A stretch of DNA of 64,000 bases from Streptomyces echinoruber (GCF_014651135.1 NZ_BMWH01000026.1:46835-110834); one strand, 5' to 3'. Positions 22,868 through 31,415 are shown, counted from the first letter of the stretch. Program-made: numbers and translations. The notes: generated from the sequence alone by a model not told the origin.

Positions 22868-23938
22868 ATGGCTGTTACGGCATCGACCCGACGTCAGTTC
22901 CTCACTCTGCTCGGTCTTTCGACGGTGGCGGTGAGCTGCGGCACGGCCGCGACCGGAGCCACGTCCGGCAAGGGCCAGACCAAGACACTCCGGTACCAGG
23001 GCTGGGCGGGTCAGGTGACCCTGCCGGAACTGGCCGAGGATCTCGGCTATCTGGAGGACGTGCGGCTGAAGTGGGTCGGCAACACGATCAGCGGGCCGCA
23101 GGACATCCAGTCCGCGGCCACGGGGCAGGTCGACTTCGGCGGCGCGTTCAACGGCGCGGTCGTCAAACTGGCCGCACGCAACGCCCCCATCAAGGCCGTC
23201 ATCAGCTACTACGGATCCGACAAGTACGCCTACAACGGCTTCTACGTCCTCAAGGACAGCCCGATCCGCTCCGCCCGGGACCTGCTCGGCAAGAAGGTCG
23301 GGATGAACACCCTCGGAGCCCACTCCGAGGCCATGCTCGACATCTATCTGCAGCGCGGCGGTCTGTCCCGGGCGGAGATCGGCAAGGTCGAACCCCTCGT
23401 GGTCCCCCCGGTCGGCACCGAGCAGTCGCTGCGGCAGAAGCAGATCGATGTGGCCGTGCTCGGCGACATCCTGCGCGACAAGGCACTGGCCACCGGTGGC
23501 ATCCGCCCGCTGTTCACCGACTACCAGTTGCTCGGCACGTTCAGCGCCGGCACGTACGTGATGACGAACCGCTTCCTGGAGCAGAACCCCGACACGGCCC
23601 GGACCTTCGTCACCGCCGTGGGGCGGGCCATCGAATGGTCCCGTTCCACCCCGCGCGACGAGGTCGTCGCCCGGATGACCGACATCGTGAAAAAGCGCGG
23701 CCGCAACGAGGACACCGCGCCTTTGAAGTACTGGAAGTCCTACGGCGTCGCTGAGAAGGCGGGCCTGATCACCGACAAGGAATTCCGGCTGTGGATCGAC
23801 TGGCTGGCCGACCGCGGCGACATCCAGAAGGGCCGGATCACGCCGTCGGACCTCTACACCAATGAATTCAACGCCGCGGGCGAAGACGGCGCACCGACTC
23901 CCTCGGCGGACTCCTCCGCCCCGACGAGCGGGAGCTGA
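22868..23938 (+). CDS. ABC importer binding lipoprotein (sulfonate/NMT1-like)
   Basis: A 356-residue binding protein. The N-terminus TRRQFLTLLGLSTVAVSC combines a twin-arginine-like motif (Arg8-Arg9) with a lipobox Cys24, suggesting Tat export as a lipoprotein. The body is SsuA/NMT1-like: LRYQGWAGQVTLPELAEDLG, AATGQVDFGGAFNGAVVKLA, ARDLLGKKVGMNTLGAHSE. AGGA lies 7 nt before ATG 22868. A frame that runs upstream to 22655 is rejected because it would precede the signal peptide with an unrelated sequence. It forms an operon with the ATPase and permease that follow. The TauD-like gene downstream suggests an alkylsulfonate or alkylsulfate substrate. Confidence 0.87.
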   Translation: MAVTASTRRQFLTLLGLSTVAVSCGTAATGATSGKGQTKTLRYQGWAGQVTLPELAEDLGYLEDVRLKWVGNTISGPQDIQSAATGQVDFGGAFNGAVVKLAARNAPIKAVISYYGSDKYAYNGFYVLKDSPIRSARDLLGKKVGMNTLGAHSEAMLDIYLQRGGLSRAEIGKVEPLVVPPVGTEQSLRQKQIDVAVLGDILRDKALATGGIRPLFTDYQLLGTFSAGTYVMTNRFLEQNPDTARTFVTAVGRAIEWSRSTPRDEVVARMTDIVKKRGRNEDTAPLKYWKSYGVAEKAGLITDKEFRLWIDWLADRGDIQKGRITPSDLYTNEFNAAGEDGAPTPSADSSAPTSGS

Positions 23939-23943
23939 ATCCC

Positions 23944-24864
23944 ATGCCGGACTCCACCACACAATCCACCCCGCAACCCACCGCCCAATCCACCGCCCCA
24001 TCCACCGTCCCATCCGCCTCCCAATTCACCACGCAATCCACGACGCCCAAAATCGTGTTCGAGGGCGTACGGAAGGAATTCACCGTCAAGGACCACAGGG
24101 GGGACCGGAAGGGCACCCGTTTCACCGCCCTTGACGGTATCGATCTGGAGATAGCGGCCGGCGAGTTCATCGTCCTGGTCGGTCCCAGCGGCTGCGGAAA
24201 GTCCACACTGCTGGATCTGCTCGGCGGCCTCACCCGGCCCACCGGCGGACGGATCCTGCTGGACGGCGAACCCGTCACCGGCCCGGGCCTGGACCGGGGC
24301 ATCGTGTTCCAGCAGTACGCGCTGCTGCCGTGGCGCACGGCACAGGGCAACGTCGAGTTCGGCCTGGAGGCCACCGGCGTCCCCCGGCGCCAACGGGCCG
24401 CGCGTGCCCGGGAGTTCCTGGATCTGGTCGGCCTGACGGGGTTCGAGGACCGCCATCCGCATGAGCTGTCCGGCGGGATGCGGCAGCGGGTGGCGATCGC
24501 CCGCAGCCTCGCCTACGACCCCGACGTGCTGCTGATGGACGAGCCGTTCGCCGCGCTGGACGCCCAGACCCGGGAGTCGCTGCAGGACGAGCTGCTGCGC
24601 ATCTGGCAGCGCACCGGCAAGACCGTCGTCTTCATCACGCACGGCATCGACGAAGCCGTCCGCCTGGGACAGCGCGTCGCCGTCATGACGTCCAGGCCGG
24701 GCCGCATCAAGCAGATCGTGCCGGTCGACCTCGGCTCCCGTACGGCGACGGACGACCCCCGCTCCAGTCCCGAATTCGCGCGGCACCGGCACGAGATCTG
24801 GGCGCTTCTGCACGACGAGGTGGCCAGGGCCCAGCAGTTGGAGAAGGAGGAGGCTTCCGTATGA
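23944..24864 (+). CDS. ABC importer ATPase (SsuB/TauB-like) with Thr/Ser/Gln-rich N-terminus
   Basis: A 306-residue ABC ATPase. The first 35 residues are an unusual Ser/Thr/Gln/Pro repeat (STTQSTPQPTAQSTAPS), produced by ATCCACC-like DNA repeats. From residue 38 the normal domain begins, with Walker A GPSGCGKST, Q-loop VFQQYALLPW, signature LSGGMRQR, Walker B VLLMDEP and ITHGIDEA. It follows the binding-protein gene by 5 bp and overlaps the permease gene by 4 nt. The repeat tail is not part of the family and is probably dispensable. Confidence 0.9.
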   Translation: MPDSTTQSTPQPTAQSTAPSTVPSASQFTTQSTTPKIVFEGVRKEFTVKDHRGDRKGTRFTALDGIDLEIAAGEFIVLVGPSGCGKSTLLDLLGGLTRPTGGRILLDGEPVTGPGLDRGIVFQQYALLPWRTAQGNVEFGLEATGVPRRQRAARAREFLDLVGLTGFEDRHPHELSGGMRQRVAIARSLAYDPDVLLMDEPFAALDAQTRESLQDELLRIWQRTGKTVVFITHGIDEAVRLGQRVAVMTSRPGRIKQIVPVDLGSRTATDDPRSSPEFARHRHEIWALLHDEVARAQQLEKEEASV

Positions 24865-25823
24865 GTTCCACAACCGGCACGGCCGCCGACGAGACCACGG
24901 CGAGGGGTTCGAAGAGCACCGCCGAGCCCGGCCCGGCCCCTTCCCCCGTGTCCCCCGCCGCGTCCCCCGCCGTGTCCGCGCCGCCTGGCCTCGTACCGTC
25001 GGAGGTGCGCCGAGTCCCTTCCTCCGAGACCCGGGTCCGCCGGGCGGCCCGCCGGCTGCCGTACCTGCTGCTGAACGGGGCGACCAAGTCCGCGGCGATC
25101 GTGGCTGTGCTGTTGCTGTGGGAGACCGCGCCCCGGCTCGGCCTGGTCGACCGGACCTTCCTGCCACCGTTCAGCGAGGTCGTCCGCGCCTGGTGGGGGC
25201 TGGTGGCCGACGGCCGACTCGTCGACAACGCGCGTGCCAGTCTGGTCCGCTCCTTCAGCGGATTCGGTCTCGCCCTGGCCGTCGCCGTGCCGCTCGGTCT
25301 GCTGATCGGCTGGTACCGGCCGATCGCCGACCTCCTCGGCCCGCTGCTGGAGGTGTTCCGCAACACCGCCGCGCTGGCCCTGCTGCCGGTGTTCGTCCTG
25401 CTGCTGGGCATCGGCGAGACCTCGAAGATCTCCATCGTGGTGTACGCGTGCGCCTGGCCGATCCTGCTCAACACCATCAGCGCGGTCCGCACCGTCGACC
25501 CGACCTTGCTGAAGCTTGCGAAGTCGATGAACCTCTCCGCGCCCCGGTTGTTCCAGAAGGTCATCCTGCCGGCGTCGGTGCCGGTGATGTTCACCGGCAT
25601 CCGGCTGGCCGGGGCGGCGTCCATCCTGGTGCTGGTCGCCGCCGAGATGATCGGCGCCAAGGCGGGCCTCGGCTATCTGATCAACGCCTCGCAGTACAAC
25701 TTCGCGATTCCGCAGATGTACGCGGGCATTGTCACGATCTCCGCCATCGGTGTGGCCTTCAACCAGTTCCTGGTGGCCGTGGAGCGGCGGCTCAGCTCCT
25801 GGCGCGTACCCGCCGCCGGCTGA
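24861..25823 (+). CDS. ABC importer permease (SsuC/TauC-like)
   Basis: A 320-residue permease. About 70 hydrophilic Thr/Ala/Pro/Ser-rich residues are followed by about six transmembrane helices and the EAA-type loop (AKSMNLSAPRLFQKVILPASVPVMFTG). The start overlaps the ATPase stop (ATGA). With 22868 and 23944 it makes a complete sulfonate-type importer, the second in the island. The long disordered N-terminus is shared in style with the ATPase tail. Confidence 0.88.
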   Translation: MSSTTGTAADETTARGSKSTAEPGPAPSPVSPAASPAVSAPPGLVPSEVRRVPSSETRVRRAARRLPYLLLNGATKSAAIVAVLLLWETAPRLGLVDRTFLPPFSEVVRAWWGLVADGRLVDNARASLVRSFSGFGLALAVAVPLGLLIGWYRPIADLLGPLLEVFRNTAALALLPVFVLLLGIGETSKISIVVYACAWPILLNTISAVRTVDPTLLKLAKSMNLSAPRLFQKVILPASVPVMFTGIRLAGAASILVLVAAEMIGAKAGLGYLINASQYNFAIPQMYAGIVTISAIGVAFNQFLVAVERRLSSWRVPAAG

Positions 25824-25892
25824 CCGGACCCCGGTTCGCCCGCCCGCCCCGACGGTCCCCCTGCCCGACGCCTCCTGACGACCTCCCGACCG

Positions 25893-25962
25893 ACCACCTC
25901 CGCACTGATCACCGCACCGATCACCTCACTGATCACCTCACCGATCACCTCCTGACACCTCC
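25893..25962 (+). repeat. CACCTCACTGAT microrepeats between permease and dioxygenase genes
   Basis: Direct units of 11-13 bp of the type GATCACCTCACT/GATCACCTCACC occur four to five times, ending just before AAAGGA, the ribosome site of the TauD-like gene. No other feature is seen in 25824-25980. Confidence 0.6.
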
Positions 25963-25980
25963 TGAAAGGAACATCCGCAC

Positions 25981-26880
25981 ATGACCACCGGCACCGGCTT
26001 CGACATCCGCAGGATCGGCGGCCGCATCGGCGCCGAGATCCTCGGCGTGGACCTGTCCACCGACCTCGACCCCGCCGTCGTCACCGAGATCAACTCCGCG
26101 CTCCTGGAACACAAGGCGCTCGTCTTCCGCGACCAGCGGCTCGACGACGCCGGCCAGCTCCGCTTCGCCTCCCTCTTCGGTGAGCTGACCACCGCGCACC
26201 CGACGGTCCCCTCCGTCGACGGCCAGCCCCACATCCTGCCGGTCGACGGCGACGAGGGCATCCGCGCCAACCAGTGGCACACCGACGTCACCTTCGTCCG
26301 CACGCCCCCGAAGGTGTCCACGCTGCGCAGCCTCGTGGTCCCGCCCTACGGCGGCAACACGCTCATCGCCAACGCGGCCGCCGCCTACCGGGACCTGCCC
26401 GAGCCGCTGCGCGAGCTGGCGGACAAGTTGTGGGCGGTGCACACCAACGACTACGACTACGCCGCCCCGAAGAGCGAGAAGGCGGCCGAGTACCGCAGGC
26501 GGTTCGTCTCGCGGAAGTACCGCACCGTGCACCCGGTCGTCCGTGTCCATCCCGAGACCGGGGAGCGCGGGCTGTTCATCGGCGGCTTCGCCCAGAGCAT
26601 CGTCGGCCTCAATCCCTCCGACTCCCGCGACCTGCTGCGCATCTTCCAGTCCTACGTCACCCGCCCGGAGAACATCGTGCGGGTGGCCTGGACGCCGGGC
26701 GACCTCGTCCTGTTCGACAACCGCATCACCCAGCACTACGCCCCCGACGACTACGGCGACCTGCCGCGCCTGCTGCACCGGGTGACCGTCGCGGGCGACG
26801 TCCCGGCCGGTGTCGACGGCACCCTCAGCCACGTCGTCGAGGGCGACGACGCCTCCCACTACACGCCCGCCGCGGCCTGA
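25981..26880 (+). CDS. TauD-like Fe(II)/2-oxoglutarate dioxygenase
   Basis: A 299-residue TauD/TfdA-family dioxygenase. The iron site is visible as WHTDVTF (His100, Asp102) and the distal His266 in LLHRVTV; the Arg that follows (about 267) probably binds 2-oxoglutarate. The N-terminus (RIGGRIGAEILGVDLS) and HKALVFRDQ are typical. Such enzymes hydroxylate alkylsulfonates, taurine or alkylsulfates next to sulfur so that sulfite or sulfate is released. AAAGGA lies 8 nt before the ATG. Together with the upstream importer it makes a complete uptake-and-cleavage unit. Exact substrate is not readable. Confidence 0.9.
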   Translation: MTTGTGFDIRRIGGRIGAEILGVDLSTDLDPAVVTEINSALLEHKALVFRDQRLDDAGQLRFASLFGELTTAHPTVPSVDGQPHILPVDGDEGIRANQWHTDVTFVRTPPKVSTLRSLVVPPYGGNTLIANAAAAYRDLPEPLRELADKLWAVHTNDYDYAAPKSEKAAEYRRRFVSRKYRTVHPVVRVHPETGERGLFIGGFAQSIVGLNPSDSRDLLRIFQSYVTRPENIVRVAWTPGDLVLFDNRITQHYAPDDYGDLPRLLHRVTVAGDVPAGVDGTLSHVVEGDDASHYTPAAA

Positions 26881-26974
26881 GCCCTCCGGCCGCCGGGCAG
26901 CGGACACCCGTCCCCGCGACATCCGTCCCCGCCCGGCGGCCCGCCCGCCACGAACGCCGACCGAAGCCGTACGG

Positions 26975-26980
26975 GATAAT
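26975..26980 (+). promoter_or_regulatory. -10 element GATAAT for a leaderless Rrf2 message
   Basis: GATAAT ends 6 bp before ATG 26987, so transcription would start on or next to the start codon. No Shine-Dalgarno precedes this ATG. The -35 is not clear. Confidence 0.4.
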
Positions 26981-26986
26981 GTGCAC

Positions 26987-27445
26987 ATGCGGATCTCAGC
27001 CAGAGCGGACTACGCGGTACGTGCCGCGCTGCAGCTCGCCGCGTCACGGGACGACGAGCCGCTGAAGGCCGAGGCCATCGCCGATGCCCAGGACATCCCG
27101 CACAAGTTCCTCGAAAGCATCCTGAACGACATGCGCCGGGGCGGTCTCGTCCTCAGCCGGCGCGGCGGCAACGGCGGCTACCGGCTGGCCAAGCCCGCCG
27201 AGTCCATCAGCATCGCCGACGTCATCCGCGTCGTGGACGGCCCTCTGGTCTCGGTGCGCGGCGTCCGCCCGCCGGACCTGTCCTACACCGGCCCCGCCGA
27301 GTCGCTGCTCCCCCTGTGGATCGCGCTGCGGTCCCACGTGCGCGAGATCCTCGAGGGTGTGTCGCTCGCCGATGTCGCGTCGGCCCAACTCCCCGCGGAC
27401 ATCTACGCGTTGACCAACGCTCCGGGCGCCTGGGTGAACCCCTGA
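26987..27445 (+). CDS. Rrf2 family regulator (CymR-like, no cysteines)
   Basis: A 152-residue Rrf2 protein. The winged helix begins at the start codon (MRISARADYAVRAALQLA), continues with IPHKFLESILNDMRRGGLV and ends in the typical wing SRRGGNGGYRLAKP. Fe-S Rrf2 proteins such as IscR and NsrR carry three Cys near residues 90-110; this protein has no Cys at all, so it is not an Fe-S sensor. CymR of Firmicutes, the cysteine-metabolism repressor, is likewise cluster-free. Its position in the sulfur island makes it the best local candidate for binding the CCYA-N9-TAGG motif. Probably leaderless; the frame opening at 26810 lies inside the dioxygenase gene. Confidence 0.85.
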   Translation: MRISARADYAVRAALQLAASRDDEPLKAEAIADAQDIPHKFLESILNDMRRGGLVLSRRGGNGGYRLAKPAESISIADVIRVVDGPLVSVRGVRPPDLSYTGPAESLLPLWIALRSHVREILEGVSLADVASAQLPADIYALTNAPGAWVNP

Positions 27446-27551
27446 CCCACCGGCCCGCTCATCACCGGTCACCACCAGTCCCGAAAAACGGGACAGTGGC
27501 GTCCACGATGCGAAATCCCCCTTGGGGCGGGCGCTCTCTTCTGCCACTATC

Positions 27552-27568
27552 CCCATCAGTCAGATAGG
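27552..27568 (+). promoter_or_regulatory. CCYA-N9-TAGG motif, copy 3
   Basis: CCCATCAGTCAGATAGG lies 30 bp upstream of the leader peptide start at 27599. It keeps CCYA and TAGG at the same distance as copies 1 and 2, but the nine central bases differ. Confidence 0.4.
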
Positions 27569-27598
27569 AAAACTGGGAATCCGTGGGGTGGGGCCGTC

Positions 27599-27700
27599 AT
27601 GCGAACGCGCAACCGCACGGACCTGGTGCCGCCCCTCCTGACCGCGCGTCGCCACATCGACTTCGGCCGTGTCTCCAGCGCCATCTGTCGGCTCGCCTGA
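27599..27700 (+). CDS. Cysteine-attenuation-type leader peptide
   Basis: A 33-residue frame from ATG 27599 to TGA 27698-27700. It contains LTARRHIDFGRVSSAICRLA, an almost consensus actinobacterial sulfur leader with a single Cys codon four codons before the stop. GTGGGG lies a short distance upstream. It precedes the third binding-protein gene by 154 bp, where an attenuator or translation-control structure could lie. Confidence 0.85.
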   Translation: MRTRNRTDLVPPLLTARRHIDFGRVSSAICRLA

Positions 27701-27854
27701 GACTCCCCGCGCACCCCGCACGCATCCCCCACACCGCTGTGCCCCTGCCGTCCCACCGGGACGGCGGGCGAGTGGCCTGCCGGTGTGCACCGGCAGGCTC
27801 CACGCCTTTCGTGCCGTACCTCCCTGAACGCCCTTCCCCTGAGAGGACACCTCC

Positions 27855-28973
27855 GTGTCTGCCGCAAGACCGCTCACCACCCTGCGCACCTTCGCCGTCC
27901 TCGCGGCGCTCCCCCTGCTGCTGACCGCCTGCGGCTACGGCGCCGAGTCCGCCGACGACGGCAAGCGGACCGAGGTCGCGGCGGGCGCCGAGAAGCTCTC
28001 CGCCGGCGAAGTGAAGATCGGCTACTTCCCCAACCTCACGCACGCCACCGCACTGGTCGGCATCCAGGAAGGCCTGCTCCAGAAGGAGCTCGGCGGCACC
28101 AGGATCAAGGCGTCCACCTTCAACGCCGGCCCCTCCGAGATCGAGGCGCTGAACGCCGGCTCCCTCGACATCGGCTGGATCGGCCCGTCCCCCGCCATCA
28201 ACGGCTACACGAAGTCGGGCGGCAAGAACCTGCGCATCATCAGCGGCTCCGCCTCCGGCGGGGTGAAACTGGTCGTCAACCCGAAGAAGATCAAGTCCCT
28301 GAAGGACGTCAAGGGCAAGAAGATCGCCACCCCGCAGCTCGGCAACACCCAGGACGTCGCGCTGCTGAACTGGATCTCGGAGCAGGGCTGGAAGGTCGAC
28401 GCGCAGAGCGGCAAGGGCGACGTCTCCGTCGTCCGCACCGACAACAAGATCACGCCGGATGCCTACAAGTCCGGCTCGATCGACGGCGCCTGGGTGCCGG
28501 AGCCGACCGCGTCCAAGCTGGTCGCCGAGGGCGCGAAGGTGCTGCTCGACGAGGCCGACCTGTGGCCGGACAAGAAGTTCGTGATCACGAACATCATCGT
28601 CCGGCAGGCGTTCCTGAAGGAGCACCCGGACGTCGTCGAGGCCGTGCTGCGCGGCTCGGTGAGGACCAATGAGTGGATCAACGCCCACCCGGACAAGGCC
28701 AAGGCCTCGGCCAACGCGGCGCTGGAGAAGGAGTCCGGCAAGGCCCTGCCCGCCGAGGTCATCGACCCGGCCTGGAAGTCCATCACCTTCCTCGACGACC
28801 CGCTGGCCTCCACCCTCGGCACCGAGGCGGAGCACGCGGTGAAGTCCGGCCTGCTGGACGAGCCCGATCTCAAGGGCATCTACGACCTCGCACCGCTGAA
28901 CAAGGTCCTCAAGGCCGAGGGCAAGGACGAGGTCGACGACGCCGGTCTCGGCGCCGGGCAGCCGGGCACCTGA
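27855..28973 (+). CDS. ABC importer binding lipoprotein (aliphatic sulfonate type)
   Basis: A 372-residue lipoprotein with signal sequence and lipobox LTAC (Cys26). The body is a clear SsuA: VKIGYFPNLTHATALVGIQEG, IEALNAGSLDIGWIGPSPAIN, LKDVKGKKIATPQLGNTQDV. GAGAGG stands about 10 nt before GTG 27855. It is preceded by a Cys-codon leader peptide. Normally ATPase and permease genes follow; here only a short fragment of an ATPase gene remains, so this binding protein is an orphan. It may use one of the two complete importers nearby. Confidence 0.87.
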   Translation: MSAARPLTTLRTFAVLAALPLLLTACGYGAESADDGKRTEVAAGAEKLSAGEVKIGYFPNLTHATALVGIQEGLLQKELGGTRIKASTFNAGPSEIEALNAGSLDIGWIGPSPAINGYTKSGGKNLRIISGSASGGVKLVVNPKKIKSLKDVKGKKIATPQLGNTQDVALLNWISEQGWKVDAQSGKGDVSVVRTDNKITPDAYKSGSIDGAWVPEPTASKLVAEGAKVLLDEADLWPDKKFVITNIIVRQAFLKEHPDVVEAVLRGSVRTNEWINAHPDKAKASANAALEKESGKALPAEVIDPAWKSITFLDDPLASTLGTEAEHAVKSGLLDEPDLKGIYDLAPLNKVLKAEGKDEVDDAGLGAGQPGT

Positions 28974-29038
28974 CGACCGGATCCGATGGGCTCCCCGGAG
29001 GTGACGGCCATGGCAGCCACGACGCCGACGCCGCCGGG

Positions 29039-29125
29039 GACACCACGGCGGTGACGCACGCCGTCCGTGTCGAGCGCGTCTCGACGTCCTTCCCCGCGCC
29101 GGGCCGCGCTCCCCGCGGCGGCGAA
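29039..29125 (+). pseudogene. N-terminal scrap of an SsuB-type ATPase gene
   Basis: Sixty-odd bases after the binding-protein stop, one frame reads THAVRVERVSTSFPAPGR. This is the first beta strand of SsuB ATPases as found after such binding proteins. The Walker A region never arrives: the sequence turns into GTCACCGG repeats and then the convergent GH87 gene. A nearby ATG (29010) is in another frame. I read it as the left end of a deleted importer operon. Confidence 0.45.
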
Positions 29126-29165
29126 AGCGCGGCCCGGCCGGTCACCGGGTCACCGGATCACGGGG

Positions 29166-31364
29166 TCACGGGGTCAGGTACGCCTCCACCTCGCCGAACT
29201 GGCCTGCGGGCCAGCCGGTGTTGGCGGACACCGTCAGCCGCAGGTGGCGCAGGCCGGTGCCGTCGGGCAGGGCGACGGTGGCCGTGTTGCCGGTGGCCGG
29301 GTCGAAGCGGTAGTCCCGTGCGCCGAGCACCGTCCGGTACGTCGACCCGTCGGTGCTGCCGAGGACGGCGATCGTCTGGGTGCGCGCGCCCCAGGCCGAG
29401 GACGGCGGCAGCTTCAGCACCAGGCGGCGCACCGCCTGGACGGAGCCGAGGTCGACCGTCCAGGACTGCGGGAAGGCGTTGTTGGCCGACTCCCAGTAGC
29501 TGTCGGCGTCGCCGTCGACCGCCTTGCCGGGCGTGTAGACGTCCTGGGAGCCGGTGGCGGTGGCCGGCCGGCCCTTGGCCAGGTTGCGGTTCGGGTCGGG
29601 GTCGGGGGTGCCCTGACCGGGCTGCGGCCAGGTGGAGCAGTCCGGCCAGGTGCTGCTCCAGCCGGAGTTGCCGCCGCCGTCGGTGAGCGTGAAGGTGCCC
29701 GAGTTCGCCGGGTAGGGGCAGTTGTAGACGCCGGCCGCGCCCACCCCGCTCGCGGTGACGTCACGGAAGACGGCCGCGCCCTGCGCCTCGGCCTGGACGA
29801 CGACCGTGCCGGTGTTGCGCACGGTGGCGCCGTCCACCGTCACATTGCGCACCGGGTGGCCGCGGCCGCCGCCGGAGACGAACTCGAAGGCGCTGTAGGG
29901 GCTGTCGGTGATCGTGTTGTCGGTGATCCTCACGGTCGCGTCGATGGCACTGTCGTAGGAGTCGACGCGCAGCGCGCCCATCGGGTGGTTCCAGTTGGGG
30001 TTCATGGCGCCGGTGCGCACCAGGGTGTTGCCGTCGACGGTGATGGTGCCGGCGAGCGGGTGGAAGGGGTCCAGGAACTTCTGGTTGGAAATGGCGATGC
30101 CGCTGCCGAGGGCGTTGGTGTCGGAGACGAGGTTGCCGCGCACCGTGATGTCGGTGCCGCCGTAGATCGCGATGCCGTTGGCGAGGTTGGGCTGCGAGAC
30201 CGTGTTGTTCTCGAAGCTGCTGTCGGTGTCGGGCGCGTACAGCGACCACATGGCGAGGGAGTCGTCGCCCTGGTTGCGCAGGAAGTTGTTGCGGACGCGG
30301 ACGCCGCGCGCGGTGCCGTTGAGGTTGAGGCCGTCGGCGGTGGTGTCGAGGATGCGGTTGTCCTCCACGACCAGGTTGTCGTTGTTGCCGGTCAGCCACA
30401 GGCCGACCTTGAGGTGCTGGAGCCACATGCCGGAAACCGAACTGCCCGGCCCGAGCGAGCCGTTGACGAAGTTGTCGGGGTTGGAGTCGACGCGCTCGGT
30501 GACCTCGCCGAGGACGGCGAAGTCCTTGATGTGCACGCCTCCGGAGGAGCTCGGCTGGTCGATGAAGCGGGAGGTGTGCACGACCGAGTGCCAGTGGCCG
30601 GCGCCCTGCAGGGTGACGTTCTGCACGCCGCTGAGGGAGGAGGTCAGGCGGTAGTCGCCCGGCGGGATCCACACCACGCCGCCCTGCGCGGCCGCGATGG
30701 CGTCGCGGAAGGCCTGCGTGGAGTCCCGCTGCCCGGCGGGGTCGGCGCCCTTGGCGGTGACGGACACCGATCCGGCGGGCTGCTGCGCGGCGTCCGGGGC
30801 CTGCTCGAAGTCGGCGACGTCGACGGTGACCTGGACGTCGGCCGCCTCGAGCGCGACCTTGTCGCCGGCCCGCACGGTCCGGCCGAGCAGCAGGCGGGCG
30901 TTGTCGTAGAAGTGGTGTGTCCTGGATCCGGCGATCCAGCCGGTGTCGACGTAGCTGTACTTGGAGGTGACGGCGATCGTCCTCGCCAGTTTCTGCCCGT
31001 TGACGTACACGTTGAGGGTGCCGGAGCGGCCGTCGGGCACGCTGTAGGCGACGTTGAGGGCGTTGGCCGTGCGCGGTGCGGTGAACTCCACGCGCCGGCC
31101 GGCCTCCAGGCGCACCGCCTGGCGCCCGGAGGCCTCGGAGGCAAGGGTGCCCTGGGTGTAATCGGGGCCGATCCGGGTGCCGTCGGTGGTGGCGGACTCG
31201 GCCTCGACGGAGGTGAAGGGCAGGGTGGCGCCCGCGGCGGCGTGCGCGGCGGTGGGGGCGAGGGCGACGAGCGTGCCGGCCGCGAGGGCGACGGTGGCGG
31301 CGAGCACCGCCGTTCTTGCTGACATGCGCCTGACATGTCCGGGGAGGGTGCTGTCGTACTGCAT
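29166..31364 (-). CDS. Secreted GH87 alpha-1,3-glucanase/mycodextranase with CBM and discoidin domains
   Basis: A 732-residue secreted protein. A signal peptide ends near AAHAAAG (about residue 45), followed by a CBM35/6-like jelly roll (FTSVEAESATTDGTRIG, residues about 50-185). A right-handed beta-helix runs from about 200 to 560 (GGVVWIPPGDYRL, TADGLNLNGTARGVRVRNNF, NQGDDSLAMWS), whose Asp-rich strands look like the GH87 catalytic cleft. After a Pro-rich linker comes a C-terminal F5/8-type discoidin domain (residues about 595-732). GH87 enzymes cut alpha-1,3-glucan. ATG 31364 has AAGGGA upstream; ATG 31325 is an alternative. It lies next to a GH13 glucosidase and a sugar importer, which fits use of the released alpha-glucosides. 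Confidence 0.8.
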   Translation of the reverse strand: MQYDSTLPGHVRRMSARTAVLAATVALAAGTLVALAPTAAHAAAGATLPFTSVEAESATTDGTRIGPDYTQGTLASEASGRQAVRLEAGRRVEFTAPRTANALNVAYSVPDGRSGTLNVYVNGQKLARTIAVTSKYSYVDTGWIAGSRTHHFYDNARLLLGRTVRAGDKVALEAADVQVTVDVADFEQAPDAAQQPAGSVSVTAKGADPAGQRDSTQAFRDAIAAAQGGVVWIPPGDYRLTSSLSGVQNVTLQGAGHWHSVVHTSRFIDQPSSSGGVHIKDFAVLGEVTERVDSNPDNFVNGSLGPGSSVSGMWLQHLKVGLWLTGNNDNLVVEDNRILDTTADGLNLNGTARGVRVRNNFLRNQGDDSLAMWSLYAPDTDSSFENNTVSQPNLANGIAIYGGTDITVRGNLVSDTNALGSGIAISNQKFLDPFHPLAGTITVDGNTLVRTGAMNPNWNHPMGALRVDSYDSAIDATVRITDNTITDSPYSAFEFVSGGGRGHPVRNVTVDGATVRNTGTVVVQAEAQGAAVFRDVTASGVGAAGVYNCPYPANSGTFTLTDGGGNSGWSSTWPDCSTWPQPGQGTPDPDPNRNLAKGRPATATGSQDVYTPGKAVDGDADSYWESANNAFPQSWTVDLGSVQAVRRLVLKLPPSSAWGARTQTIAVLGSTDGSTYRTVLGARDYRFDPATGNTATVALPDGTGLRHLRLTVSANTGWPAGQFGEVEAYLTP

Positions 31365-31415
31365 GGGCCGTTCCCTTCGGGATGGGGGGTGCGGAAGGGC
31401 GGTGCGTACGGCGGC

